A stretch of 64,000 bases of DNA from Chitinophaga pinensis (lineage in GTDB: Bacteria; Bacteroidota; Bacteroidia; Chitinophagales; Chitinophagaceae), in the NCBI GenBank assembly GCA_945878115.1, contig CAMDVD010000005.1, positions 33,789 through 97,788 of the forward strand. The letters run 5' to 3'. Below are positions 35,463 to 44,555 of the stretch, in pieces. Under the pieces are notes generated by a model. That model saw only the letters and a list, made by a program, of their open reading frames with translations, was not told the origin of the DNA and did no database searches. A program made the position numbers and the translations under genes. The stretch's first letter is position 1, and every line of letters starts with the position of its first letter.

Positions 35463-36041
35463 ATGAAAATGGAAGAAAATAAAAATAATAAAGAAGGCTT
35501 TATACCAATTCACGGAGGCTATCGTAATCTGATAACTTACCAGAAATCTGAAATCATTTATGATGGTACAATATATTTTACGAAAAGGTTTTTTAGAAAA
35601 TATGATAGAACCATTGACCAGATGGTACAAGCTGCTAGAAGCGGAAAGCAAAACATTGTTGAAGCAAGTATGGCAAGTGGAACCTCAAAAGAAATGGAAA
35701 TAAAATTGACGAATGTTGCTAGAGCTTCATTGGAAGAATTGTTGATTGACTATCAAGATTTTTTAAGAACAAATAAACTTCCAATTTGGGATAAAAATCA
35801 CCGGCTTACTTTGCGGTTTCGGGAAATAAACCGAACGCCCAATGCTACTTACGAAACATATATTAAAGCCATTGAGCATGCAGATCCTGAAATATGTGCC
35901 AACGCAATTTTGTGCTTGATTAATATTGTCAGTTATCTTTTAAGCCAGCAAATAAAATCTTTGGAACAAGCATTTTTAAAAGAAGGTGGTTTAAGAGAAC
36001 GAATGACAAAAGCAAGATTGAATATAAGGAATAATTCATGA
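35463..36041 (+). CDS. Four-helix-bundle suffix-domain protein
   Basis: A 192-residue soluble protein. GYRNLITYQKSEIIYDGTIY, then QMVQAARSGKQNIVEAS, are hallmarks of the S23/four-helix-bundle family found as rRNA-insert or stand-alone proteins in Bacteroidota. The longer C-terminus (QIKSLEQAFLKEGGLRERM) marks the variant with a suffix domain. Its biological role is not known. These genes are often strain-variable, which fits the decayed stretch that follows. Confidence 0.85.
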   Translation: MKMEENKNNKEGFIPIHGGYRNLITYQKSEIIYDGTIYFTKRFFRKYDRTIDQMVQAARSGKQNIVEASMASGTSKEMEIKLTNVARASLEELLIDYQDFLRTNKLPIWDKNHRLTLRFREINRTPNATYETYIKAIEHADPEICANAILCLINIVSYLLSQQIKSLEQAFLKEGGLRERMTKARLNIRNNS

Positions 36042-36268
36042 GGCGTAATGTTTTGATGCATGGTTTCTTGGGACGTTTGTGACTTTGAAGAAAGGACTGG
36101 AAACTGAGTTCGCCTGATGAAATTTTGATGACATTGAAATTAGTTACCAATTTTTCAATCTTTTTATTCTTGATGAATATTTTGGTTTTCAATCGAGCAG
36201 ATTATCTTTGAATGAAGTAATAGTTTTAAGTATGACAGCAATTTGGGAAAGCAATTAGGAAAATCTAA

Positions 36269-36656
36269 ATGAAAAAAAACATTAGCGCATATAATTATTT
36301 TATCCTTCTTCTGTCGTTGCAGTATCTTCGAGAAATCGCCAAATATTATCTTAAAAAAAATTAATCTAAGAGATAAGAAATATAAACCTGTTGTCTATAA
36401 AAAAACTGGAAATGCAGTTGCAAATAATTCAATTCACATATCAATTATCCCCCAATCATCTAAGATTAATAATGATGAAACTGCAAATATATTTATTGCA
36501 ATATCAAGTGCAGATAAATTACAAGAATCTGTTGATATCAATTGTGAAATGGATAGTATATTAGAAGTAGTTTTTAAAACTAAATTAAATATAATCAAAA
36601 ATAATGAAGTCTATATAGATGGAAAAGATACGATAAGAATAAAATGGATCCCTTGA
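36269..36656 (+). pseudogene. Small lipoprotein-like gene with frameshift in an A8 run
   Basis: ATG at 36269 is followed by eight A (36272-36279), and the frame then stops after 31 codons. With seven A the sequence reads MKKTLAHIIILSFFCRCSIF and stays open for 128 codons to TGA at 36656. That gives a signal peptide with a possible lipobox Cys and a beta-rich domain (IHISIIPQSSKIN, IFIAISSADKLQ, VYIDGKDTIRIKWIP). I do not recognise the family. Either the gene is dead, phase-variable through the A-run, or the base count is wrong. Confidence 0.65.
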
Positions 36657-36844
36657 AAAAGAAAGGCTTGCACAAAAAACACACTTGAATTTGATTGATG
36701 TGAAGATGCAAGTTAGAAGTCTTTTTATTCATCTTTACTCTGTTATATATTTTTAGATTTGGCTGCCAAATGCCTATCATCGCAGTCTTTCATATTTTGC
36801 TATTTGCAATAATTTTATTTTCCTACATTTGGCGGATAATCTGC

Positions 36845-37564
36845 ATGGAAAATTTTAAAAAACTAAGCATAGTCATACCTGCCTATAATGAAGGGAAAAC
36901 AATTCATCTCATCTTAGATAAGGTGGCTGCTGTGCAACTTATTCATTGCATAGAAAAAGAAGTGATCATTGTAAATGACTGTAGCAAGGATGATACAGAA
37001 GAAGCGATTCAAAGATATATAGCGAATGGTAAGTTGCAGATTACTTATTATAAGCATGAAGTGAATCAAGGCAAAGGAGCTGCCATTCATACTGGTATAA
37101 AAAAAGCAACAGGTGATTTTGTATTGATACAAGATGCCGATTTGGAATATGATCCGGAAGAGTATAATGACTTATTAAAACCTGTGATGAAAGGTGGTGC
37201 AGATATTGTGTATGGCAGCCGTTTTATTGGTGGCAATCCACATCGAATTTTATTTTTTTGGCATAGCATCGGAAATATTTTTTTAACGAGACTCAGTAAT
37301 ATGTTTACCAATCTGAATTTGACAGATATGGAAACATGTTATAAATTATTTCGAAGAGAGATTATACAAGATATCAATTTGATAGAAAAACGTTTTGGCT
37401 TTGAACCAGAAGTAACTGCAAAAATTGCTAAACTCAAGAATATAAAAATATTTGAAGTGGGCATTAGTTATTATGGTCGCACGTATGAAGAAGGTAAAAA
37501 AATTGGTTGGAAAGATGGATTCAGAGCCATCTATTGTATACTCAAGTATAATTTATTTTCTTAG
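36845..37564 (+). CDS. Glycosyltransferase family 2 protein (DPM1-like)
   Basis: A 239-residue GT-A glycosyltransferase. It has [23 protein letters not shown] and the metal site [12 protein letters not shown], then YGSRFIGG and METCYKLFR. These are the marks of polyprenyl-phosphate mannose/glucose synthases without membrane helices. The start chosen is ATG at 36845 ([17 protein letters not shown]). The longer frame from 36770 adds a hydrophobic stretch not seen in this family. It is a single gene between a pseudogene and a repeat. Confidence 0.88.
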   Translation: MENFKKLSIVIPAYNEGKTIHLILDKVAAVQLIHCIEKEVIIVNDCSKDDTEEAIQRYIANGKLQITYYKHEVNQGKGAAIHTGIKKATGDFVLIQDADLEYDPEEYNDLLKPVMKGGADIVYGSRFIGGNPHRILFFWHSIGNIFLTRLSNMFTNLNLTDMETCYKLFRREIIQDINLIEKRFGFEPEVTAKIAKLKNIKIFEVGISYYGRTYEEGKKIGWKDGFRAIYCILKYNLFS

Positions 37565-37600
37565 TTTATAAAGTAAATAATCTTAGGATAAAATATACCA

Positions 37601-37634
37601 GTAGCATTTATTTTTTTGTCAAAAAATACGCTAC
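37601..37634 (+). repeat. T/A-rich hairpin repeat (single copy)
   Basis: GTAGC-ATTTATTTTTTTG is followed by CAAAAAATACGCTAC, an inverted repeat of about 14 bases per arm. The same hairpin is arrayed four times at 49443-49603. It lies just downstream of the GT2 gene and could serve as its terminator. Confidence 0.7.
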
Positions 37635-37656
37635 GGTATTCATTTCAATTGTGGAT

Positions 37657-37739
37657 GTATTGCGGCAACGATTGTAGTGAAAATCCTTTTTGCTGGCTCT
37701 GCAGCAAAAAGATTGTAACGGAAAGCGTGTCTGCCGCCC
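37657..37739 (+). repeat. Dispersed 83-bp structured repeat, copy B
   Basis: It matches copy A (reverse complement of 23247-23329) over its whole 83-base length with few differences. It has an internal stem around TTTTTGC and GCAAAAA, and outer complementary ends GCGGC and GCCGC. Confidence 0.85.
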
Positions 37740-37776
37740 AAATAATTTTATTTTATTTTTAGCAACTTCAATAAAA

Positions 37777-40200
37777 TTATCGAAGTAAAGTTAAGTCTCC
37801 TTTTAACAAGGTTTCCTTAGCATTATAGCCACATTTATATTGCACTAAATAATAGTAGTTGCCAATTTCTGCATCCACGCCTTTATACTTTCCATCCCAA
37901 GCTGATCCAGGATAGTCGGTTGTAAATACCAATTCTCCGTATCGATTATAAATATTGAAACGAATTAATTCAATATTATCTGTATGCACTAATCTAAATT
38001 CATCATTGTGTCCATCGCCATTTGGTGAAAATGCATTTGGTACAAACACAGGACAATCACAATTGCCAGAAGGTGTAATTTGAATGTCATCTCTAAAGGT
38101 GCAAGGTCCTACACTTACATCAACCCAATATAAACCAATATCTTTGATAGTATAGGTCGATTTTGTAGAGTTGTCTTGCCATGCATAGGATGCAAAAGGC
38201 CTGTAGACATTTAATTTGATTTCATCACCCTTGCAAATGCTTGTGTCATTTCCTAAAGAGAAAACAGGTAGTGGCAATTGGGTTACTTGTATAGTATCTG
38301 AACTACTGCAACCAATATGGGTAACGGTTACGGAATAAGCAGCCGTTTGAGAAACTTGTAAAGTGGATTGAGCTGAATTGTCTTGCCAAATATAGGTACA
38401 GCCAGGACATGTCACATCCAATACAATAGAAGTTCCTTCGCAAATGGAAGTATCTTGACCTAAATAAGCATTTGGATAATTGTTCACTGTTATAGCCATA
38501 GTATCTGAAGCTTTACAATTATTTTGATTTACTATAACCCAATACCAACCGGTTTGGTTCGCAGTAAATGTTGCATTGGTATTTCCATTTTGCCAAGTAT
38601 ACGTAGAGCTTGGATTAAATGCATTTAAAACGATAGACTGCCCTTGACATAAATTGGTATCTAAACCGAGATTCACTATCGGCAATGGATTCACTTGAAT
38701 TTGTTGCGAATTGGAAGAGGTGCAGTTGTGAATATCTGTACCAACTACTGTATACAATGTTGAGGTATTTGGAACAAAGGCTATCCCATTCTGTATGCCT
38801 GAATTCCAATTGTATGTGGAAGCGCCTGTAGCGGTTAAAGTCACAGGGTCTCCAGCACAAATAGTATCATTGGGCGAGGCGATAATGGAAATAGTTGGAA
38901 GAGGATGAACTACAATTTGTATACTAGATGTATTGCTGCAATTGTTGGCATCTGTTCCTGTGACGGTATACGTATTGGTGTTGAGCGGAACGAAAGCAAC
39001 ATTATTGATAACGGATGAAGTCCATGTATAAGAAATTGCGCCACCGCCATTTAAAATACAAGCAGTTCCTGCACATACACTATCATTCGGAAACACACTT
39101 GCCACAGTAATGGTTGGTATTGGATTGACAGCAACAAACACGCTAGATGTATTACTGCAATTGAACGCATCTGTACCTGTGACGGTATAAGTGGCTGCAG
39201 AAGATGGAAAAAAGGAAACGCCATTTGAAACGCCACTACTCCATGAATAAGTAGAAGCACCTCCACCACTCAATGTTAAATTGCCTCCAATGCAAACCGA
39301 GGCTGGTGAGGCATTTGCCGTGACAGAAGGTAGGGCGTGTATGGTAATATTTGTACCATTGTTGCTACCTGTTACTACTGGATTATTACTTACCACTCTT
39401 ACTCGATATGCTGAGCCTGTTAATGAACTAATAGGAAAGGTAACAGGTATAGAACCACTTGTAGTAGAGGATACTGAACCAATATTAACTGGCGAAGCAA
39501 AGCTGCCCAAGCCATTAGATAATTGGGCTGTAAAAGTATTGCCTGCGATGTATGGACCAGTTGCGATATAGTTTATGGTAGATGTGTCACCAGCACAAAA
39601 AGACAAATTAGGAATACTACAAGTGATGACATTTGTAGGTGGTACGCTATTACATCCTACATAGCAATCGAGTAAACTTAATCGTGAACCTGACCCCAAT
39701 CCATTATGTGTAAGCACATATTGCGTTGCACCAGCGGGATTATTGACAGTGATAATAGTACCAGAAGCAGAACCACCATTACAAAGTAAAGAACTGCCTG
39801 TACCCGTTAAAATATAATCGGCGGTACAAAAATTACTCAAATTAATTACGCCATTATTCGCATTGAAATAAAATTCTTCCGTTGTATTTGTTCCATTTAC
39901 TAATACAGTAAAGTTGCAAACAGGCGAGGAAAAGGTTAGGGTAATAGAAGCATTAGCCGCATTAATCCACCAAGCTGGACTTGCACCTGCAAAAGAATTG
40001 CCACCACAAGAATAAGTGAAATTGGTTAAGGGTGTAATATTGACTATTGCCGCAGAAACGGTTATCCCTGCTGTGTTTGTATAAGGATAGGAATTTAACG
40101 GGATTGGCAAAGTAGATGTATAATTGCCTAAATCACATTGAGCGAAAATTGTAGTTGAATAAAAGAAAATAAGGAAAAGGAGATGGTATAATTTCTTCAT
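37777..40200 (-). CDS. Large surface protein with T9SS type B (gliding-motility) sorting domain
   Basis: An 807-residue secreted protein. A signal peptide (LLFLIFFYSTTIFAQ) precedes many Ig-like repeats of about 75-80 residues that share ASVCIGGNLTLSGGGASTYSW-like strands and TYTVTGTDAFNC turns. The C-terminal 90 residues are a CHU_C domain (VPNAFSPNGDGHNDEF, YNRYGELVF, WDGKYKG, YYYLVQYKC), which targets the protein to the type IX system. The start used is ATG at 40200. The frame runs to 40266, but the signal peptide begins here. It is probably an adhesin or structural surface protein. Confidence 0.93.
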   Translation of the reverse strand: MKKLYHLLFLIFFYSTTIFAQCDLGNYTSTLPIPLNSYPYTNTAGITVSAAIVNITPLTNFTYSCGGNSFAGASPAWWINAANASITLTFSSPVCNFTVLVNGTNTTEEFYFNANNGVINLSNFCTADYILTGTGSSLLCNGGSASGTIITVNNPAGATQYVLTHNGLGSGSRLSLLDCYVGCNSVPPTNVITCSIPNLSFCAGDTSTINYIATGPYIAGNTFTAQLSNGLGSFASPVNIGSVSSTTSGSIPVTFPISSLTGSAYRVRVVSNNPVVTGSNNGTNITIHALPSVTANASPASVCIGGNLTLSGGGASTYSWSSGVSNGVSFFPSSAATYTVTGTDAFNCSNTSSVFVAVNPIPTITVASVFPNDSVCAGTACILNGGGAISYTWTSSVINNVAFVPLNTNTYTVTGTDANNCSNTSSIQIVVHPLPTISIIASPNDTICAGDPVTLTATGASTYNWNSGIQNGIAFVPNTSTLYTVVGTDIHNCTSSNSQQIQVNPLPIVNLGLDTNLCQGQSIVLNAFNPSSTYTWQNGNTNATFTANQTGWYWVIVNQNNCKASDTMAITVNNYPNAYLGQDTSICEGTSIVLDVTCPGCTYIWQDNSAQSTLQVSQTAAYSVTVTHIGCSSSDTIQVTQLPLPVFSLGNDTSICKGDEIKLNVYRPFASYAWQDNSTKSTYTIKDIGLYWVDVSVGPCTFRDDIQITPSGNCDCPVFVPNAFSPNGDGHNDEFRLVHTDNIELIRFNIYNRYGELVFTTDYPGSAWDGKYKGVDAEIGNYYYLVQYKCGYNAKETLLKGDLTLLR

Positions 40201-40428
40201 AGGATTGGTATTATATGCAACGAGAGTTAGACGTGTGCAATGGTAAAAAGGATGGATAGCCACCATAAATGTACATTTTTTTTGAAATAAACAAGCGTAT
40301 TTTAACTCTTGCGTTTTTTGTTTTTATGGGGAAAAGATTTTTTCTTTTTCTATGGCAAGATTTCTATGCATAAAATTAGAAAGTGCGACTTATTCTTCAT
40401 CACTAAAAAACATTGCTTAAAAAAAATG

Positions 40429-40458
40429 TTTGAATACTCATGCATATACTTATTTTTG
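40429..40458 (+). promoter_or_regulatory. Bacteroidota-type promoter of the E1 beta gene
   Basis: TTTG at 40429-40432 and TATTTTTG at 40451-40458 with 18 bases between. The ATG is 20 bases downstream of the -7 element, so the leader is very short. Confidence 0.65.
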
Positions 40459-40477
40459 TCGCTAAAAGAAATATACT

Positions 40478-41461
40478 ATGCGCGAAATAGCATTCAGACA
40501 AGCCTTAAGAGAAGCGATGCAAGAAGAGATGAGAAGAGATAATTCTGTCTTCCTTATTGGAGAAGAAGTGGCAGAGTATAACGGTGCTTATAAAGTAAGT
40601 CAGGGTATGCTTGATGAGTTTGGGCCAAAGCGAGTAATAGATACACCCATTGCTGAATTAGGTTTTGCTGCAATTAGTGTTGGTGCGGCTTCTAATGGCT
40701 TGCGACCTATTGTAGAATTCATGACTTGGAATTTTGCTGTTCTTCCTTTAGATCAAATTATGAATCATGCTTCTAAAATGTTGGCAATGAGTGGCGGACA
40801 TTTTTCTTGTCCAATTGTTTTCCGTGGGCCTAATGGTTCAGCCGGACAACTAGGTGCACAACACTCTACCGCGTTTGAAAGTTGGTACGCAAATATACCA
40901 GGGCTAAAAGTGATTTCTGTTTCTAACCCTTATGACGCAAAAGGGCTATTGAAAAGTGCCATTCGCGATAATGATCCTGTAGTCTTTATGGAAAGTGAAG
41001 TTTCTTATGGTGAAATGGGGCATGTACCAGATGAGGAATATTTGATTCCAATTGGGAAAGCCGACATTAAGCGAGCAGGTACAGATGTCACCATCGTATC
41101 GTATAGTAAAATGATGAAAGTTGCTTTGACTGCTGCCGATGAATTGCAAAAAGAAGGCATTAGTGCAGAAGTGATTGACCTCAGAACCATACGACCATTA
41201 GATTGGCAAACCATAGTGGAGTCGGTGAAAAAAACAAATCGTTTATTGATAGTAGAAGAACAATGGCCATATGGAAGTGTTTCTACAGAAATAACTTACC
41301 AGGTACAAAAAGAAGCATTTGATTATTTGGACGCACCGATACGTCGTTTGTGTAGCACTGATACTTCTATGCATTACGCACCTACCTTAGTAGCCGCTTA
41401 TTTACCAACTGTTGAAAAAACAGTGAAGGCAGTGAAGGAGATTATGTATTCGGTGAAGTAG
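40478..41461 (+). CDS. pdhB: Pyruvate dehydrogenase E1 component, beta subunit
   Basis: A 327-residue subunit that with E1 alpha decarboxylates pyruvate using thiamine diphosphate. Marks are FLIGEEVAEYNGAYKVSQG, RVIDTPIAELGFAAISVGAA, HASKMLAMSGG, FRGPNGSAGQLGAQHS and IDLRTIRPLDWQTI. In this family the conserved Glu of EEVAEYNGAYK contacts the cofactor. E1 alpha and E2 are not adjacent, which is common in Bacteroidota. The frame starts cleanly at ATG 40478. Confidence 0.94.
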   Translation: MREIAFRQALREAMQEEMRRDNSVFLIGEEVAEYNGAYKVSQGMLDEFGPKRVIDTPIAELGFAAISVGAASNGLRPIVEFMTWNFAVLPLDQIMNHASKMLAMSGGHFSCPIVFRGPNGSAGQLGAQHSTAFESWYANIPGLKVISVSNPYDAKGLLKSAIRDNDPVVFMESEVSYGEMGHVPDEEYLIPIGKADIKRAGTDVTIVSYSKMMKVALTAADELQKEGISAEVIDLRTIRPLDWQTIVESVKKTNRLLIVEEQWPYGSVSTEITYQVQKEAFDYLDAPIRRLCSTDTSMHYAPTLVAAYLPTVEKTVKAVKEIMYSVK

Positions 41462-41640
41462 GTGAAAGTCGTAAGTCGTAAGTCGAAAGTAGATAGGATT
41501 ACCTAGAAAATTAATAGTCGTCTTAATTTTCAAATTTTCAAATTTTCAAATCTTTAAATTCGGTATTTTGAATTCACCATGGAAATTTGGGATTTCGCCT
41601 TTGGAATTTGGAATTTCTTTTTTTGGAATTTAAAACAGTT
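41462..41640. repeat. Low-complexity word repeats
   Basis: The spacer consists of GTAAGTCGTAAGTCG words, a tandem of CAAATTTT, and GGAATTTGGAATTTC blocks that are the reverse complement of 24492-24530. No gene is visible. Confidence 0.55.
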
Positions 41641-41677
41641 TACATTGCGACTTCATTTTTAAAAAATAAAATACCAT

Positions 41678-43552
41678 ATGAACAAAAAAAGCAACATCTT
41701 ATTTATTTTGATGGCTATTTGTGGATTGGCTATCCAAGCAAATGCACAGTCTATCCTTAGCGCTGAAAGCTTTGATACACTGCCTTTTCCGCCTACTGGC
41801 TGGAGTGTAAAGCCTGCTATAAATCCTAGCTTATGGGCTAGAGGTACTACTAGCACTTTTCCGAATTGCAACCCACATAGCGGTGCAGCCATGGCTCGAT
41901 ACAGAAGTAGAAGTGTAGTTGCAGGGACTAAACAAACATTAATAACTCGTCCGCTTGATTATAGCAATAGAGGTACAAGTCCAGCGAATGTCAATTTTTG
42001 GATGTATCGTGATAGCTTATTTGCAAATCAAGATAGTATCACAGTATGGGTAAATTCAAGCGATACTTTGGATGCAAATGCAGTAAAATTAGGCACTATT
42101 ACTAGAAATCGTTTGGTGGCAATACCTGATGTGCAACCTGCAGAAGGATGGTATGCGTATTCATTTTCAGTGCCAGCAACTTTTACAGGTAATATGACAA
42201 CTCGTATTATTTTTGAAGGTACTAGTGAATCTGTCGCAGCTGGTAATGGTGCTAACATGGCTATAGATGATATTTCGTTCGAAGAATTCCCAATGCCATG
42301 CACAGGTACACCGAATGTTGGGAGCATCGTTAATTCTGCAAATCTAATTTGTGGTGGTTCTGGTATTGAAACATTAAGTTTATCTGTGCCAGCTGTTGGT
42401 GCAGGTATTACTTACGCTTGGGAGCAAAGTGCTTCTGCATCTGGTCCTTGGTCTTCCATCGGTTCTGCAGCAACTGTCACTACGGCTGCATTGTCTGCAA
42501 CAACTTATTTCATGTGTACTGCCACTTGTATTAATTCTGGTTTGAGTTATACGACCCCATTGGATAGTGTGATGGTTTCAACTTCTTTACCGCCATTGGT
42601 AATGGTGAGTCCTGCTACAGTAGCTATTTGTCCAGGTTCTACTGGTGCTACATTAGCTGCTTCGGGTGCTACAACTTATGCTTGGTCACCAGCAACAGGA
42701 TTGAATACAAACACTGGAAATGTAGTAATTGCATTGCCAATCGTAAATACACAATATGTGGTTACAGGTACGGATGCTGTTGGTTGCACTGGTACAGCTT
42801 CTGTAACGGTTACTATTGGTACTTTGCCTAATGTGAATATTACAGCTTTGCCTTCAGATACGGTTTGTGCAGGTACGCAAGTCATCATGAATTCCTTAGG
42901 TGGAGGTCCTGCGGGAAATGGTAATTTATATGCTTGGAGTGATGGTGTTTCAACTCGTAGAGATACCATTATTGCAAATGCAACTACTGTTTATTCGGTA
43001 ACAGTTACTAACGCTGCTGGTTGTAGCGCTTCAGATACGATTACGATTGTTGCGAATACTGGTACAGTTGCAAATTTTGGATTTGATCAATCAGGAAATA
43101 CTTATTCATTTCACGATAGTTCTATTACTGCTGCTACTTGGACATGGTCTTTTGGAGATGGCAATAGTAGCATTTCACAAAATCCAGTGTATACTTATTC
43201 GGCTCCAGGTACTTATACTGTTACATTAATTGTGACTGGAACTTCTTGTGGCTCTGATACCATGAGCATTGTAATGTATATATATCCTTTATCCATTTCA
43301 AATATTGAATTGCAAAAGGAAGTAACTTACTATCCTAATCCTTCAACAGATGAGGTTCACATCGCTATGGTAAATCATCCTATTCAATCTATTTGTATAA
43401 AAAATATGGTCGGACAAGTTGTTTATACTACAAAACTAAACACAACGGCAAAGAATTTTATCTTACCAGTTAGTGGAATAAGTAAAGGGATTTATATCTT
43501 AGAAATAAATGCAGCAGGCAAAGTATATCCTGTTCAATTGATCAAAGAATAA
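41678..43552 (+). CDS. T9SS type A surface protein with PKD and Ig-like domains
   Basis: A 624-residue secreted protein. A signal peptide ending in ANAQ is followed by a MAM/cleaved-adhesin-like beta sandwich (residues 30-205, with ESFDTLPFPPTGW and MAIDDISFEEFP), typical of choice-of-anchor proteins. After this come two Ig-like repeats, then a PKD domain (ATWTWSFGDGNSSI, YTYSAPGTYTVTLIV). The last 80 residues are a T9SS type A sorting domain (YYPNPSTDEVHI, NMVGQVVYT, GIYILEI). It is probably anchored to the cell surface or released. No enzymatic domain is seen. Confidence 0.92.
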   Translation: MNKKSNILFILMAICGLAIQANAQSILSAESFDTLPFPPTGWSVKPAINPSLWARGTTSTFPNCNPHSGAAMARYRSRSVVAGTKQTLITRPLDYSNRGTSPANVNFWMYRDSLFANQDSITVWVNSSDTLDANAVKLGTITRNRLVAIPDVQPAEGWYAYSFSVPATFTGNMTTRIIFEGTSESVAAGNGANMAIDDISFEEFPMPCTGTPNVGSIVNSANLICGGSGIETLSLSVPAVGAGITYAWEQSASASGPWSSIGSAATVTTAALSATTYFMCTATCINSGLSYTTPLDSVMVSTSLPPLVMVSPATVAICPGSTGATLAASGATTYAWSPATGLNTNTGNVVIALPIVNTQYVVTGTDAVGCTGTASVTVTIGTLPNVNITALPSDTVCAGTQVIMNSLGGGPAGNGNLYAWSDGVSTRRDTIIANATTVYSVTVTNAAGCSASDTITIVANTGTVANFGFDQSGNTYSFHDSSITAATWTWSFGDGNSSISQNPVYTYSAPGTYTVTLIVTGTSCGSDTMSIVMYIYPLSISNIELQKEVTYYPNPSTDEVHIAMVNHPIQSICIKNMVGQVVYTTKLNTTAKNFILPVSGISKGIYILEINAAGKVYPVQLIKE

Positions 43553-43582
43553 AAAATAGTAGAGGAATTATTTTAAAATAAT

Positions 43583-43617
43583 AAAAGCATCATTCATACA
43601 TTTGGATGATGCTTTTT
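43583..43617 (+). terminator. Intrinsic terminator
   Basis: AAAAGCATCAT pairs with ATGATGCTTTT across a 12-base loop, followed by TTGTT. It ends the transcript of the T9SS protein gene 30 bases upstream. Confidence 0.85.
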
Positions 43618-43701
43618 GTTATAACACACGTAAATTATTTTTTTTCGCACTTGCAATTCTAAAATAACTTGTTTAATATTATTACCTAAATTAATAAAAA
43701 C

Positions 43702-43935
43702 ATGAAACAAAAAACAACACTAATTTTAGTTGCAGTTGCATTCTTGTCAATTTCAACTGGCCTTTTAAGCTGTGGCGATAAAGCTGCAGAACCAGCTAAA
43801 ACCGAAGAAGCTGCTCCTGCGCCAGAAGCTACTGCTCCAGCGCCAGAAGCTGCAGCTCCATCTGCTATAGACACTATGAAAATAGATACAACTAAAGCTG
43901 CAGAAACTAAACCAACTAAACCTGGTACTAACTAA
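43702..43935 (+). CDS. Small Ala/Pro/Glu-rich lipoprotein
   Basis: A 77-residue protein with a signal peptide and a clear lipobox (TGLLSC). The mature part is low in complexity: AAPAPEATAPAPEAAAPS followed by Asp/Thr/Lys repeats. Such proteins sit in the outer or inner membrane and have no known activity. It has its own terminator. Confidence 0.8.
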   Translation: MKQKTTLILVAVAFLSISTGLLSCGDKAAEPAKTEEAAPAPEATAPAPEAAAPSAIDTMKIDTTKAAETKPTKPGTN

Positions 43936-43953
43936 AATCAAATTTTTAAATTG

Positions 43954-43987
43954 AAAAATAGCATTCAAAATGAATGCTATTTTTTTT
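43954..43987. terminator. Bidirectional terminator between convergent genes
   Basis: AAAAATAGCATTC pairs perfectly with GAATGCTATTTTT around AAAAT. T tracts occur on both strands. It serves the lipoprotein gene on the plus strand and overlaps the end of the minus-strand gene that follows. Confidence 0.9.
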
Positions 43988-44384
43988 GTGCTTCTTTTGT
44001 TTTTTGATAAACGATGAAGTTTGGTTTTTGTTCATTCGTTTGCTGAGATATATTGCTAACGGGTGTTGCATACATAGCATGGAGAATGCTAGGTTTTTGC
44101 AAAGTCAATTTATTTTTTTGAGATCGTCTGACTAAATAATTCAACACTGCATGCTCTAAAAGATGATGCAATGGAATAAGTACACCAGCAAGCGCAACAA
44201 AAATTACAATTTCAAAGATGGGCGTATGATGTGTAAGTTCAACCACAACTGGATGTAATAATAAAGTCAAGTATTCAAACAAAAATAGTAAGGAGATGAC
44301 ACCTAAAAAGCGTATGAATTTTAAACTAATTTTTGCTTTCGCTAGTAGTATGGCGAAGAAAAATATAATTTTTGAGAGACAATA
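43977..44384 (-). pseudogene. Membrane protein remnant, N-terminally truncated
   Basis: The minus-strand frame is open from 44384 to a stop at 43977. It encodes two or three hydrophobic helices (FFFAILLAKAKISLKFIRFL, GVISLLFLFEYLTLLL, IFEIVIFVALAGVLIPL) and a polar tail. The only usable start, a TTG at 44282, would cut through the second helix. A TGA at 44385-44387 blocks the frame upstream. Sequence such as ELTHHTPIFEIVIFVAL looks like the inner part of a larger membrane sensor. I read it as the 3' end of a truncated gene, although a short 101-residue protein from 44282 is possible. Confidence 0.5.
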
Positions 44385-44555
44385 TCACTCGAAGTAAATA
44401 TTTGCTGAATCAATTCAACGAACAACTCGTCGTTCGAATAGGGGATAGAGGGCAAAATATGGTAGGCCTTTATTTAAATAGCGATGAAGCTGAATTGAAA
44501 AAGACGATCGTATTATAACAAAGACAATCGAAATATATATAATCAATTGGTAAGC

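Noticed and set aside
35929..36192. Minus-strand 87-codon frame overlapping the end of the four-helix-bundle gene
   Set aside because: It is antisense to a well-supported gene and has no motif.
40309..40542. 77-codon plus-strand frame before the E1 beta gene
   Set aside because: It overlaps the E1 beta start and covers a good promoter. The composition is Phe/Lys-rich noise.
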